Origin: Ascidia mentula | Taxonomy: Eukaryota > Chordata > Ascidiacea > Phlebobranchia > Ascidiidae | Length of the DNA stretch: 64,000 bases | Assembly: GCA_947561715.1 (NCBI GenBank) | Contig: OX387199.1 | Span: forward strand, 18,109,001-18,173,000 | Direction: 5' to 3' | Shown: positions 1-11,320 of the stretch, piece by piece | Position numbering within the stretch: the first letter of the stretch is position 1 | Layout of the letters: every line of letters starts with the position of its first letter | Position numbers and translations under genes: made by a program | Notes under the pieces: generated by a model | What the model was told of the DNA's origin: nothing | What the model saw: the letters and a program-made list of their open reading frames with translations, nothing else | Database searches by the model: none

Positions 1-726
1 GACATCCGTGAATTTTTCTAAAAATCATAAGGTTCACAGGCTTCGCAGCCAAGGCATTGCAGCCAAGCTGGATCAGCCACTTTTCCCGACAAGTCGGAGC
101 GAGATCTGAAAAATCAAGCTCCCGGTGAGGTTTGAACTCACGACCCTGGGCTAACCAGGCCCAACGCTTTACCAACTGAGCTACAGGAGCTCAATGACTT
201 CACGGGGTATATTGTGGCCAAGGTACACTGGTGCGCAAGCGCACAACTTGTCAGGCGACCTTCACATGCGTAGAGGATCTCCACCACCGTAATCAGACAA
301 CGCAGAAGTAATACCATGCTTACGCATAGCAAGGCGGAATCGCCCCACTGCGCAGGTGCTTTATATTTTGGCGATCGCAGCTCTAATATTTTGATCATCA
401 GGTTCACAGGCTTCGCAGCCAAGGCATTGCAGCCAAGCTGGATCAGCCACTTTTCCCGACAAGTCGGAGCGAGATTTGAAAACTCAAGCTCCCGGTGAGG
501 TTTGAACTCACGACCCTGGGCTAACCAGGCCAAACGCTATACCAACTGAGATACAGGAGCTCAGTGGCATTACGGGGTACATTGTGGCCAAGGTACACTG
601 GTGCGCAAGCGCACAACTTGTCAGGCGACCTTCACATGCGTGGAGGATCTTCACCACCGTAATCAGACAACGCAGAAGTAATGCCGTGCTTACGCATAGC
701 AAGGCGGGATCGCCCCACTGCGCAGA
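1..726. repeat. Two tandem ~370-bp units, each with a tRNA-like core
   Basis: The sequence starting at 31 (ggttcacaggcttcgcagcc) recurs at 401, giving two head-to-tail units with a period of 370 bp. Each contains a 73-nt tRNA-like stretch on the minus strand (190..118 and 560..488). The first folds as a cloverleaf: a 7-bp acceptor stem (GCTCCTG/CGGGAGC), an anticodon stem TGGGC/GCCCA with a CTGGTTA loop, and a T arm with loop TTCAAAC. The second copy has extra mismatches. The same core recurs near 48.9 and 58.2 kb, so this is better read as a tRNA-derived repeat than as working tRNA genes. Confidence 0.6.
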
Positions 727-1870
727 CCCAAAAATACGTATTTCTAAAAAAATACGAATTTAAACGATTTGCTTTGCTTTGTTTTGGATAAACCACGACC
801 ACCGTTTAAAAGCACAACTCCCATTCTGCATTGAATGAGTGTGGCTTAGAAAAAAGAACACTTTCGCCCTATCAGTCCAGGTTTTGCAAACTGATGTTGC
901 AATTCTATTTCAAACTTTATTAAATGCAAAGATTTTTTGCCCTTTTCTTGAATTAAACTTCAAGTGTCACTTGTCGACTTTCGAATAGAGGGTTTCGAGT
1001 GGAACTAAAAGTTGAAACAACATTTACCGAAGATTTTTAGAGTTGTGCTGACAAACTTTCGTCCGATAACAAACGAAATTATGACAAAACGTGATTGATC
1101 CAGCTTGGCTGCAATGCCTTAGCTACGATGCTGGTGAACCCAATGATAGTTCAACAAACCCGCTCAAGGTCATGGTGTCACAAAAAGCTTGTTGTGGCAA
1201 TAACAGAACAAGACCAGAACAGGTTTCTTTTGTAGTGACGTAGCATTAACTTATAACAATGCACCTGAAATATTGTATTTTCCCGGGAAACAGCACCTGT
1301 GGTTTTGCCATTGTTTGCTTTTCCGCATCAGTAGTTTTCCTGCGTACGCATTCTTCTTGAAAACGAACGTCGCGTGCTTTAATATCCCCATCGCCTTTTT
1401 CCTGTTCAGACTATTCTTGCTGACTTGGCATTCTGATTCTAGATTTACTAGCTCTGTTTACTTCACATTGAAAATCTCAAAACAACCAGATGAAAGCTTA
1501 ACGAAGTACATGAAAGCTTTAGTTGACCATGTGATGCCACAGTTTTGAAATTCAAACAAGCGTTAAGTTCAGTGAAATAGGTGTGTTTAGATAGTGCAAG
1601 TTAATTTATAACTTTGTTGGCCACAGGCCGTGTCACTGCCATGATGACACTTACCGTGTTCATATCACATCACTGTGTACACAAGGCAGAAGTGCCATGA
1701 AAAGAGGTTCAGGCTTTTGGACAGGAATGGGGTTACAAAAGAATCAGCCTCATCAACAATTGCTGGTTGTTGTTTGGTTGTTCAATCGTTCAATTTATTT
1801 CTGTTTCAGTGGGTATTAAATGTGAAGTTGCTCACCAATATTAATATCTGTACGACCGACTGTGGCTGAA
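727..1870. other. Gene-free upstream region of the first GNAT copy
   Basis: No convincing gene is seen. A short repeat reading 'gatccagcttggctgcaatg' at about 1098 recurs downstream of other copies (5410, 7765, 11873) and, inverted, near 50 and 420. A polypyrimidine-AG (tgtttcag, ending at 1809) lies about 60 bp before the start codon. It resembles a 3' splice acceptor and is kept in several copies, so it may be a spliced-leader trans-splice site or the end of a 5'UTR intron (inference). Confidence 0.4.
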
Positions 1871-2563
1871 ATGTCAGATATGGATCTAAATGAACTGACT
1901 TGCCGGAAGCTGAAGGAAAACGATCTCCCCCAAGTACTAAAATTCATCGACGAATTTTACACACCAAGGGGCAGTATAGAGCAAATATTCAAAGTAAACC
2001 AACACTGTGACTACTTGTACCACAGAGCTAGGGCACGGTGTGCAATTGGAGACAATGTTTCTTTCGGAATATTCGACAAAAATGGACAAATGATTCGGCT
2101 TGATATGGCCTCAATCAAAGAAAAGGGGAAAACGTACAAATTCCCATCAGTAGAAGGAGATGATTGTCCAGGACATCAGGCAAAACTGCGCTTCTTAAAT
2201 CACATTGAAAGTGACGTGTTTGCAAACTTAAACACAGACAGGGTAATCGAATTATCGTTGTCGACTGGTCATCCAGATTATCATGGTAAAAAGCTGTGGA
2301 AAGTGTTTAAAATATACGATCTGTTTGAGTCTTGTGCCGTTGAAAATGACTGCAGTCATTTGGTCGGTACAGCTGTTTCCATTTACTCACAAAGGTTGAC
2401 TGTGGATGCCGGGTTTTCCATGTTAAGAAAAATAAACTACGCTGACTACGTTGATCCTTTGACGGGTAAGAAACCGGATTTGGAACTCTCACCAATCCAC
2501 ACAAGCACCATGTTGATGTACAAAAAAGTTGGACGATTATTTAAAATTAGAGCTGGTCTATAA
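1871..2563 (+). CDS. GNAT-like acetyltransferase family protein, copy 1
   Basis: Intronless 230-residue protein, class I type (TPRGSIEQIF at residues 31-40). The C-terminal half reads as an insect-type arylalkylamine N-acetyltransferase-like GNAT domain: HPDYHGKKLW (134-143) at motif A, CSHLVGTAVSIYSQ (161-174) at motif B, a GF turn at 181, YADYVD (190-195) and an IHTS signature (209-212). Family members transfer acetyl from acetyl-CoA to amines. Here the glycines of the usual Q/R-x-x-G-x-G/A acetyl-CoA loop are K and W, so activity is uncertain. The ATG at 1871 was chosen over an in-frame GTG nine bases upstream. First of a tandem array. The family call rests on motif similarity seen by eye. 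Confidence 0.75.
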   Translation: MSDMDLNELTCRKLKENDLPQVLKFIDEFYTPRGSIEQIFKVNQHCDYLYHRARARCAIGDNVSFGIFDKNGQMIRLDMASIKEKGKTYKFPSVEGDDCPGHQAKLRFLNHIESDVFANLNTDRVIELSLSTGHPDYHGKKLWKVFKIYDLFESCAVENDCSHLVGTAVSIYSQRLTVDAGFSMLRKINYADYVDPLTGKKPDLELSPIHTSTMLMYKKVGRLFKIRAGL

Positions 2564-3129
2564 ATACATTTTATTCACGTGGGAAATATCCTGTACAGAT
2601 CGGGGTTTGACAAGAAATGTCGCGACCTCATACAAAAATGTGGCTTGTGACGGTTACGAGACCGACAGCGAGAAATTCGGATTTTCACAAAAGCACTAAA
2701 CCACCAAACACGAGGTGCAGAAGTGTTGTATTAGTAACATGCTGTTCATCATATGTCAAGCTTTGCCAAGGTTCACATACTGATGTTGCAAACTTGTTTA
2801 TATGCGTAAATTTTCTGCCGTTTTGCTGAACTAAGTTCAAATTGTGTAGTGTTGTCTTTCGAAACACGATTTAGAGCGTTACTAAAAGTTCACACAATAC
2901 TTAACAAGGATCTTTGGAGTTGTTTTGACAAACTTTCGACCGATAACAAACGAAATTTCTGTTTACCCTTCGTTGCCTTTACCGCCATTATCGGAAAAAG
3001 CGTTGCGCATCACAGCCCAAGCTAGTTCGGAAGTGGTTTCAGCGAACTACCTTAATAGGGGTGGGTTCGGAAGCTATTTGAGCGAACTAGCTTCTTTTCG
3101 CGAATCAGCTGATCTAAAAATTTGGCGGT

Positions 3130-3836
3130 AAAAAAGTCCAGTAATTTGGACCAACGAAGCAATACACGAGTTGTTAAAAAATGTTGAAGAAAAAAAAGTT
3201 CAGCAACAGTCCTAAATTCGGCAGAAGATGCCAGTTTAAACAGTGCTATTGCTGCTCCCTTTGTTGCTGTAATTGGTTGTCTAATTGTTGTGTCATCTGA
3301 AAAAACAACAATTTAAGACTTATCTACAATCTATTTAATGCATACAATTCACCTGTAATCGTCCCTACCAGGTTTTATATCATCCCACACTTCTTCACAC
3401 AAACACGCAAAGCATTCTTTACTCAATCTGAAATGGGTCAACCACTGGGAATCATTAAAACCGGGAACTTTAACATTCCACCATTGCCCTGACATAAAAC
3501 AAATGAAAATAACATTTTACTTAACCAAGATTCAAAACGAAACACAGTATTCCACTTCCAGTAAGCATAAAGTCTGGCCCATATACCTCACCTCCGTAAT
3601 CGCCACGGCCGACCTAGTCTTCGATTGTGAGAAAGCAACGCATTGACATGTAACAACAGCAAAGTCTTTGTTCGTTTGCACCGTTTTGGATAATTATGAA
3701 GTAAAAGTAGAGCCCTAACTTCCAATAAACTATATGTTGCCGCCATATTCATTTTGCGAGAACCGAATTTCGCGCGCTCATGTAAATTGAGCCCCGAAGC
3801 TCGCTCGTTATGGTCTGTGTTCGCAAACCATTTCAT
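3130..3836 (-). pseudogene. PIF/Harbinger transposase relic
   Basis: Three pieces on the minus strand resemble the N-terminal half of a Harbinger (HARBI1-like) transposase. About 3836-3588 is a Leu/Arg-rich segment ending HNRRLGRPWRLRR. About 3489-3353 reads WWNVKVPGF..QWLTHFRLSK, the typical W-FR-S helix region, bounded by cag and a gtgaat donor. About 3293-3190 reads TTIRQPITATKGAAIALFKL followed by ASSAEFRTVAELF, the classic helix-turn-helix segment. The reading frame between the second and third pieces does not join cleanly. The DDE catalytic core is absent. This is a dead insertion between GNAT copies 1 and 2. The remaining gaps (2564-3129 and 3837-4335) show no gene. Confidence 0.6.
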
Positions 3837-4335
3837 GTAAACAGGGCTGTTGTGACGTCACTGTAGCCTGATGTAGCGTTTCCAATCATTGTATATGAAA
3901 CATATTAATTGAGTAAACGAATTCGAATGTTTATGACTTTTTGCTGCTAGTTGCGCTATGTACCAGTTTATTAATTCAACCCAAATCATTTACTTGATGT
4001 TTACAAACATCACGAAACAGTCAGGTAAAACTTTAACGAAGTGCACAAAAAGTCTAGTCGACCACGAGATGTTACAGTTTGAAATTTTAACAATCTCGTA
4101 GTTTGCCCAAACAGCACTTGTCAAATTCAGCGAAACACGTGTATGTAACTTGGTGCAAGTTAATTTGTAACTTTGTGGGCCACAGTCGGTGCCACTTAAC
4201 GCGTTCATACCATACATACAAGGCAGAAGTGCAAGAAAAAAGAGGTTTAGGCATTAGGCCAGGAAACTGGTTACCTAAGAATCAATAATTGTTTGTTGTT
4301 GTGTTGCTGCTGCTGCCCGGCATATTGTACTTAAA

Positions 4336-4464
4336 TTCTTCTGGCACAAATAAACGCATCTTTCATTCTCCGACGTTTCGCCAGATATTCCCTTACAGTT
4401 ACCCAGGAGAAATAGAGTTGAACATCAGGCAAAACGACGATACGTTTAATTGTGCAAGAAGAAC
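4336..4464. repeat. Short inverted-repeat element, copy 1
   Basis: The ends are inverted relative to each other (ttcttctggcacaaataaac at the left; its near complement, cgtttaattgtgcaagaaga, at the right). The middle contains, on the minus strand, a GGCGAAACGTCGG stretch resembling the 3' half of a hammerhead core. A second copy is at 12705-12833. Confidence 0.55.
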
Positions 4465-4583
4465 AAAATAATTGAAACATTGCATGATGTTGTCGGTTGT
4501 AGGATAAAAAAGTTCAATTTGTTTCGGTTCTATAGGTTTTTCAAGTAGCAAATATCAATAATTACGACTGACGGTGACTAGAT

Positions 4584-5267
4584 ATGGAAATAAATGAACG
4601 GACTTGCCGGAAGCTGATGGAAAACGATCTCCCCCAAGTATTAAAATTCATCGACGAATTTTACACACCAAGGGGCAGTATAGAGCAAATCTTCAAAGTA
4701 AACCGGAACTGCGACTACTTGTACAACAGAGCTAGGGCACGGTCTGCAATTGGAGACAAGGTTTCTTTCGGAATACTTGACAAGGATGGAAAAATGGTTC
4801 GACTTGATATGGCCTCAATCAAGGAAAAGGGGAAAACGTACAAATTCCCGTCAGTAGAAGGAGATGATTGTCCAGGACATCAGGCAATACTACGCTTGTT
4901 GAAACAAATTGAAAGTGACGTGTTCACAGACTTGAACTCAAACAGAGTAATCGATTTATTGTTGTCGACTGGTCATCCAGAATATCATGGTAAAAAGCTG
5001 TGGAAAGTATTTAAAATATACGATCTGCTTGAGTCTTGTGCCGCTGAAAATGGCTGCAGTCATTTGATCGGTACAGTTGTTTCCTTTTACTCACAAAAGA
5101 TGCTTGTGAATGCCGGTTTTTCGATGCTGAGAAATATAAACTACGCTGACTACAATGATTCTTTGACGGGTGAGAAGCCGGATTTGGAACTCTCACCAAT
5201 CCACACAAGCGCCAAATTCATGTACAAACAAGTTGGACGATTATTCGAAATTAGAGCTGGTCTATAA
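4584..5267 (+). CDS. GNAT-like acetyltransferase family protein, copy 2
   Basis: Class I copy, 227 residues, full C-terminus (RLFEIRAGL). The usual start sequence ATGTCAGATGTG has decayed to 'ctagatatg', so translation must begin three codons later at the ATG at 4584 (MEINERTC). Motif A reads HPEYHGKKLW, motif B GCSHLIGTVVSFYSQ, and the end reads PIHTSAKFMYKQVG. No internal stop or frameshift is seen. Like its neighbours it lacks the second glycine pair of the canonical acetyl-CoA loop. The 5' flank differs from copy 1 and matches that of copy 6, so it came with a different duplicated block. It could be functional if the shifted start is used. Confidence 0.72.
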   Translation: MEINERTCRKLMENDLPQVLKFIDEFYTPRGSIEQIFKVNRNCDYLYNRARARSAIGDKVSFGILDKDGKMVRLDMASIKEKGKTYKFPSVEGDDCPGHQAILRLLKQIESDVFTDLNSNRVIDLLLSTGHPEYHGKKLWKVFKIYDLLESCAAENGCSHLIGTVVSFYSQKMLVNAGFSMLRNINYADYNDSLTGEKPDLELSPIHTSAKFMYKQVGRLFEIRAGL

Positions 5268-6271
5268 ATACATCTTATGCATGTGTGAATTATCCTGTAC
5301 AGATCGGGGTTTGTTTAAGAAACGTATGTTACACAATGCTTACCCAGGATCTTTAAAGTTGTTTTGACAAACTTTCGACCGATAAAAAACGAAATTATGA
5401 CCAAACATGCTTGATCCAGCTTGGCTGCACTGCCTTGTGGCTGCGATGCTGGTGAACCCAATGATAATTTCACCAACGCGCATGGTGTCACAAATAGCTT
5501 GTTGCAGAAATAACAGAACAAGAGCAGAACAGGTTGCTTTTGTTGTGACGTAGCATTAACTTATAACAATGTACCTGAAATTTTGTATTTTCCCAGGAAA
5601 TGGCACCTGTAGTTTGTCATTGTTTGCCTTTCCGCATCAGTAGTTTTTCTGCGTACGCATTCTTCTTGAAAATGAACGTCGCGCGCTTGAATATCCTATC
5701 GCCTTTATCCTGTTTTGATTATTCTTGCTGACTTGACATTCTGATTCTAGATTTTGTAATGAGCGCACGTGTCCATAAAATTTATTCTTTCCTGCGAACT
5801 TCCATGAAACCCCCGTCATGATCGACATGAAATCAGACAGAGTTTAGATGTACTTTTGATTGTGAAGTTGTGTAAGTTAGCGCAAAATCAGAAAAAGTAT
5901 CTCTGTTAACTTCACAATGCTTAACGAAGTACATGAAGGCTTTAGTCGACCATGTGATGCTACAGATTTGAAATTTAAACAAGCGTTAAGTTCAGCAAAA
6001 CAGGTGTGTTTAGTTAGTGCAAGTTAATTTATAACTTTGTTGCCACTGGCCGTGTCTCGGCAGTGATGTCACGTACCGTGTGCATATTACATCACTGTGA
6101 ACACGAGGCAGAAGTGCAATGAAAAGAGGTTAAAGCTTTTGGACAGGAAATTGGTTGATAAGAATAAACCTCATCAACAATTGCTGGTTGTTGTTTGGTT
6201 GTTGAATCGTTCAATTCATTTCAGTTTCAGTAGGTTTTAAATGTGAAGTTGTAAGACTGACTGTGGCTAAA
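5268..6271. other. Intergenic repeat-bearing spacer
   Basis: No gene seen. The segment near 5400-5760 repeats sequence found at about 1080-1450 (same order, with indels), showing that flanks were duplicated along with the GNAT genes. A tttcag acceptor-like site ends at 6230, about 40 bp before copy 3. Confidence 0.45.
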
Positions 6272-6946
6272 ATGTCAGATGTGGATCTAAATGAACTGAC
6301 TTGCCGGAAGCTGAAGGAAAACGATCTCCCCCAAGTACTAACATTCATCGATGAATTTTACACACCAAGGGGCAGTATAGAGCAAATCTTTAAAGTAAAC
6401 CAGAACTGCAACTACTTGTACCACAGAGCTAGGGGACGGTCTGCAATTGGAAACAACATTTCTTTCGGAATATTTGACAAAAATGGAAAAATGGTTCGAC
6501 TGGATATGGCCTCAATTAAGGAAAAGGGAAAAACGTACAAATTGCCAACAGTAGATGGAGATGATTGTCCAGGACATCAGGCAAAACTACGCTTTTTAAA
6601 ACACTTTGAAAGTGACGTGTTCACAGACTTAAACACAAGCAGGGTAATGGATTTATGGTTGTCGACTGGTCATCCAGATTATCATGGAAAAAAGCTGTGG
6701 AAAGTATTTAAAATATACGATCTGCTAGAGTCTTGTGCCATTGAAAATGGCTGCAGTCATTTGGTCGGTACAGCTGTTTCCTGTTATTCACAGAAGGTGC
6801 TTGCGAATGCCGGATTTTCAATGCTGAGAAAAATAAACTACGCTGACTACGTTGATCCTTTGACGGATAAAAAGCCGGATTTGGAACTTTCGCCAATCCA
6901 CACAAGCGCCATGTTGATGTACAAAAAAGTTGGACCGAGTATTTGA
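6272..6946 (+). CDS. GNAT-like acetyltransferase family protein, copy 3 (altered C-terminus)
   Basis: Class I copy, 224 residues from the ATG at 6272 (MSDVDLNELTC). Motifs are intact up to MYKKVG, but the next bases (ggaccgagtatttga) contain one extra base relative to copy 4 (ggacaagtattcga). The last ~10 residues are therefore replaced by PSI and a stop; the original codons for ELKAGL are still visible downstream out of frame. Residue changes include GRSAIGNNI and VMDLWLSTGHPDYH. The lost tail lies beyond the recognisable GNAT core, so a product is still possible. Confidence 0.7.
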   Translation: MSDVDLNELTCRKLKENDLPQVLTFIDEFYTPRGSIEQIFKVNQNCNYLYHRARGRSAIGNNISFGIFDKNGKMVRLDMASIKEKGKTYKLPTVDGDDCPGHQAKLRFLKHFESDVFTDLNTSRVMDLWLSTGHPDYHGKKLWKVFKIYDLLESCAIENGCSHLVGTAVSCYSQKVLANAGFSMLRKINYADYVDPLTDKKPDLELSPIHTSAMLMYKKVGPSI

Positions 6947-8569
6947 ACTCAAAGCTGGTCTATAAATATATTTTATGCATGTGGGAATTATACTGCTATT
7001 TTTGCTGCCAGGCATACTAATTGTTAAGAATTGTTCTTCTGGCATTTAAGTTTCTAAAGTTTTATTCGAAACCAACGTTTCGTCTGCCATCCGGCGAGAC
7101 TTCTTTAGGGTTATGTCAACATTGAAGCATCACGCGCATAAAACACTAAAAACGCAGGAAAAACGCAAGAAAAACACAAGGAAAAAGAAAAACACATGTG
7201 GGAATTTTCCTGTACAGATCGGGGTTTGTTAAAGAAATGTCGTGAAAAATTTGGCATGTGACGATTACGAGACCGACAGCGAGAAATTCGGATTTTCACA
7301 CAAGCACTAAACCAAACACGAGGCAGAAACGTTTGCATTAGCATCATGCTAATCATCAGATGCCAAGCTTTTTTACGAAAAAGACGTATTTCGGATCTGC
7401 AACGGATGTATAGTTATCAAAACAAATTATTGAATAAAGATCATATTGTTATGCCACTGGCGCCAAGGTGTTTGTTTAAAGAATAAACTGGTCTTATATT
7501 TTGAATGCGGGGGATTAATATGAAAAGAATTCTTTTCGCCCTAGAATATCTTTCCCAAAGTTTCACATACTGATGTTGCTAACTTGTTTAAATGCGTAGA
7601 TTTTCTGCCCTTTTGCTGAACTAATTTCAAATTGTCTAGTGTTGTCTTCCGAAACAGGATTCAGGGCGTTACTAAAAGTTGACACAATACTTACCAAGGA
7701 TCTTTAGAGTTGTTTTGACAAACTTTCGACCGATAACAAACGAAATGACGACAAAACGTGCTTAATCCAGCTTGGCTGCAATGCCTCGGCTATGATGCTG
7801 TTGAACTCAATGATAATTTAACAAACCCGCTCAAGGTCATGGTGTCACAAAACCCTTGTTGTAGAAATAACTGAATAAGACCAGATCAGGTTTCTTTTAT
7901 AGTAACCTAGCAATGACTCATCTGTGTGAACCAAGCAACATTAATATAATATTTATTAAAATAGTTGTTCACATTGTCGTTGCAAAATATTACAAGAACG
8001 ACAGTTTTAGGGGGGACAAAGGATGTGGATGGTGACCAAAAATCTGACCGCAATAAACGTAACGTAATGAATATTTTATCTTCCGGTTTACCCTTCATTT
8101 TCTTTAAACATTTTGACGTCACTGCATCCTGATGTAACGTTTCCAGTCATTGTTATGAAACCTATTAATTAAGTCAACGAAGTCGAATGTTTATGACTTT
8201 TTGCTGCTAGTTGCGCTATGTACCAGTTCATTAATTCAACCCAAATCATTTACTTGATGTTTACAAACATCACGAAACAGTCAGTTAAAAGCTTAACGAA
8301 GTGCACAAAGAGTTTAGTCGACCACGAGATGTCACAGTTTCAAATTTCAACAATCTTGTAGTTTGCCGAAACAGCACTTGTCAATTTCAGCGAAACACAT
8401 GTATGTAACTTGGTGCAAGTTAATTTGTAACTTTGTGGGCCACAGTCGGTGCCACTTAACGCGTTCATATCATACATACAAGGCAGAAGTGCAAGAAACA
8501 AGAGGTTTAGGCTTTAGGACAGGAAACTGATTATCTAACAATCAACAAGTACGACTGACTGTGGCTAAA
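6947..8569. other. Spacer with hammerhead-like remnant and duplicated GNAT flank
   Basis: No gene seen. On the minus strand, 7110..7071 reads CTAAAGA, a stem AGTCT/AGAC, then GAAACGTTGG, resembling a hammerhead core with one invariant G changed to A. About 7190-7300 repeats the downstream flank of copies 1 and 5 (ctgtacagatcggggtttg). About 8100-8530 matches 3845-4270 and 12225-12650, another co-duplicated block. Confidence 0.5.
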
Positions 8570-9262
8570 ATGTCAGATGTGGAAATAAATGAACTGACTT
8601 GCCGGAAGCTGATGGAAAATGATCTTCCCCAAGTACTAACATTCATCGACGAATTTTACACACCAAGGGGCAGTATAGAGCAAATATTCAAAGTAAACCA
8701 GAACTGCGACTACTTGTACCACAGAGCTAGGGCACGGTCTGCAATTGGACACAACGTTTCTTTCGGAATATTCGACAAAAATGGAAAAATGGTTCGACTT
8801 GATATGGCCTCAATCAAGGAAAAGGGGAAAACGTACAAATTGCCCTCAGTAGATGGAGATGATTGTCCAGGGCATCAGGCAAAACTACGCTTGTTGAAAC
8901 AAATTGAAAGTGACGTGTTCACAGACTTGAACACAAACAGAGTAATCGATTTATTGTTGTCGACTGGTCATCCAGATTATCATGGCAAAAAGCTGTGGAA
9001 AGTATTTAAAATATACGATCTGCTTGAGTCTTGTGCCGCCAAAAATGGCTGTAGCCATTTGGTCTGTACAGCTGTTTCCTATTACTCACAGAAATTGGCT
9101 CTGAATGCCGGGTTTTCTGTAATGAAAAAAATGAACTACGCTGACTACGTTGATCCTTTGACTGGTGAGAAACCGGATTTGGAACTTTCGACAATTCACA
9201 CAAGCGCCATGTTGATGTACAAAAAACTTGGACAAGTATTCGAACTCAAAGCTGGTCTATAA
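8570..9262 (+). CDS. GNAT-like acetyltransferase family protein, copy 4
   Basis: Class I copy, 230 residues, start ATG at 8570 (MSDVEINELTC) and full tail (QVFELKAGL). Motif A HPDYHGKKLW and motif B GCSHLVCTAVSYYSQ are present. The strand after it reads GFSVMKKMNYADY, and the PIHTS signature has become TIHTS. The frame is clean. Codon choice and wording match copies 2 and 6 (MSDVEIN), while the tail matches the out-of-frame remnant in copy 3, suggesting mixing among copies by unequal exchange or conversion (inference). Acetyl-CoA loop glycines are missing, as in the whole family. Confidence 0.75.
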   Translation: MSDVEINELTCRKLMENDLPQVLTFIDEFYTPRGSIEQIFKVNQNCDYLYHRARARSAIGHNVSFGIFDKNGKMVRLDMASIKEKGKTYKLPSVDGDDCPGHQAKLRLLKQIESDVFTDLNTNRVIDLLLSTGHPDYHGKKLWKVFKIYDLLESCAAKNGCSHLVCTAVSYYSQKLALNAGFSVMKKMNYADYVDPLTGEKPDLELSTIHTSAMLMYKKLGQVFELKAGL

Positions 9263-9324
9263 ATACATTTTATGCAATTTACATGTACAAAAAAGAACTG
9301 TTCTTGTAGCATAAGGTTACGAGA

Positions 9325-9380
9325 TTTTTATTACAACCAACGTTTCGTCAACTATCCGGTGAGACTTCTTCCGGTATGTG
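9325..9380 (-). repeat. Hammerhead-like remnant downstream of copy 4
   Basis: Minus strand 9374..9337 reads CCGGAAGA, a stem AGTC/GAC with a long loop, then GAAACGTTGG. This matches the 7.1 kb repeat in layout. The invariant U of CUGANGA is replaced by G, so it is expected to be inactive. Confidence 0.5.
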
Positions 9381-10007
9381 TTCAACACAAATAATTTACT
9401 TGATGTTTATAAAGCCAAACTACTTCCAGCAAAGGTAACGTATACAACGATACAAAGACTTGAGTCGACTATGAAATGTCAAAGTTACAAAATTCAAACA
9501 ATTTTGCAGGCTTTGCCGAATCAGCACTTGTGAGTTCGCTAAAGAACGTGTGTTACTTAGCGCAAGTTAATTCATATCTTAGCTACGTAAGAATTAATCC
9601 CATCAACAATTGTACTTCGTTGAATTGAAAGAATCGATAATATTTGTATCTGTTGTTACGCCGCACACGTGGGCAGCGCTTGCGAACTCCCAGTGCTCGT
9701 AAACAGAGAGTTTATTATTCAGAGACGAAATACGCGCGTCACCAAAAAACGCGGTTTTCTGCAAAAATTCAAGCATGACACAACGTATATCGCGAGACAA
9801 ACCCAACTTACCGAGCTGTGACGAAGGCAAGCCTTAAATGTCCTTACATAAGCATGCTGTTCAATGAGTATTAATTTCCGAAAGTTAACTGCCTCCTAAC
9901 ACATAAAATATAAGAAAGCAACAGGTTAGTTATAGCCCATACGCAGCACAGCCAAACACAACAACTAAACTTAAGAATTGAAATCGCGCCAACAAACCAA
10001 GACAAAA

Positions 10008-10110
10008 ATAAACTATGCTGACTACGTTGATCCTTTGACGGATGAGAAGCCGGATTTGGAACTCTCGCCAATTCACACAAGCACCATGTTCAGGTACAAA
10101 ATGTTGGATA
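10008..10110 (+). pseudogene. GNAT C-terminal shred
   Basis: Reads KINYADYVDPLTDEKPDLEL then SPIHTSTMFRYKML in frame, the last ~35 residues of a GNAT copy, with nothing of the upstream domain. The same shred with the same flanks occurs at 18758-18862, showing that a block of at least 1.2 kb was duplicated together with the class II gene that follows. Confidence 0.75.
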
Positions 10111-10628
10111 AAAGCTATACGCCTCTTTCTTTTAGACCACAAGGAATTTATTGTCAATCTCTTGATGACGTTTCATATGAAATGCACGTGAGGCCTATTT
10201 TTTGTTTCGTTATATGTTACCAGAACCTCACGTACAGTACATGTATTGTAAATAAATCAATAAATAAACGAAGAAATTATGTTACTGAGTCAAAGAACAC
10301 TGTAGTTCAAAGCAGTATTTTTTACTTAAAGACCCCATCGCCTTTTTCCAGCTACATTCCTTGATGACTTGGCATTTTGGATATAGATTTTGTAATGTCA
10401 CTTATCTTGTTCATAACATTGTGCACACAAGGCAGAAGTGTCTTGAAAAAGAAGGTTTAGGATTTAGACAGGAATTAGGTTGGATAAGAATCAGCCACAT
10501 CAACAATTTCTGGTTGTTGTTTGGTTGTTGAATGAAAAAGTTCAATTTATTTCAGTTCGGTAGGTTTAAGTGTTGAGGTGAATACCAATATTAATATCTG
10601 TACGACTATGACGACTGACTGTAGCGAA

Positions 10629-11320
10629 ATGTCAGGTGTGGATCTAAATGAACTGACTTGCAGAAAACTGAACGAAAACGATCTTCCCCAAGTACTAAAG
10701 TTTATTACTGATTTTTATACGCCAGAGGTCAGCCTACACAAATATTTAAAGGAAATCAGCACTACAGTTACTTGTACCAAAGTGCCAGAGCACGGTCTGC
10801 AATTGGAGACCACGCTTCTTTTGGAATATTCGACAAAGATGGAAAAATGGTTCGACTCAACATGGCCTCAATCAAGGAAAAGGGGAAAACGTACAAATTC
10901 CCGTCAATAGACGGAGATGATTGTCCAGGACATCAGGCTAAGTTTCTGTTTTTAAATCATCTTGAAGGTGACGTGTTCACAGACTTGAACACAAACAAAA
11001 TAATGAATCTTTCGTTGTCGACTGGTCATCCGGATTATCGTGGCAAAAAGCTGCGGAAACTGTTTAAAATATACGATCTGCTAGAGTCTTGTGCCGCTGA
11101 AAATGGCTGCAGTCATCTGGTGAATTCAGCTGTTTCCTGTTACGAACAGAATGTGGTTGTGAATGCCGGATTTTCGATGTTGAGAAAAATAAACTACGCT
11201 GACTACGTTGATCCTTTGACGGGTGAGAAACCGGATTTGGAACTTTCGCCAATCCACACAATCGCCATATTTATGTACAAAAAAATTGGACGATTATTTG
11301 AAATTAAAGCTGGTCTATAA
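10629..11320 (+). pseudogene. GNAT-like copy 5 (class II), frameshifted
   Basis: Class II type (PEVSLHK). It opens with an ATG at 10629 (MSGVDLNELTC; an in-frame ATG at 10608 would add MTTDCSE). At about 10741 one A is missing from the run in 'cacaaatattt' (copy 8 has 'cacaaaatattt'), moving translation out of frame after ~38 residues. From about 10772 the correct frame resumes and stays open to the stop at 11320, including HPDYRGKKLR, GCSHLVNSAVSCYEQ and PIHTIAIFMYKK. With one indel and no other stop it is either a recent pseudogene or a sequencing slip in an A-run. Confidence 0.75.

Noticed and set aside
118..190. Functional tRNA gene
   Set aside because: The fold is good, but the D stem has a mismatch, the anticodon (GGU) and U37 are unusual for eukaryotes, and the same core recurs as decayed repeats at 488-560, 48918-48990 and 58138-58211.
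2307..2504. A 65-codon antisense ORF present in the same place in most GNAT copies
   Set aside because: It is the reverse-frame shadow of the conserved C-terminal coding region; its changes follow third-codon changes of the sense gene and it has no domain.
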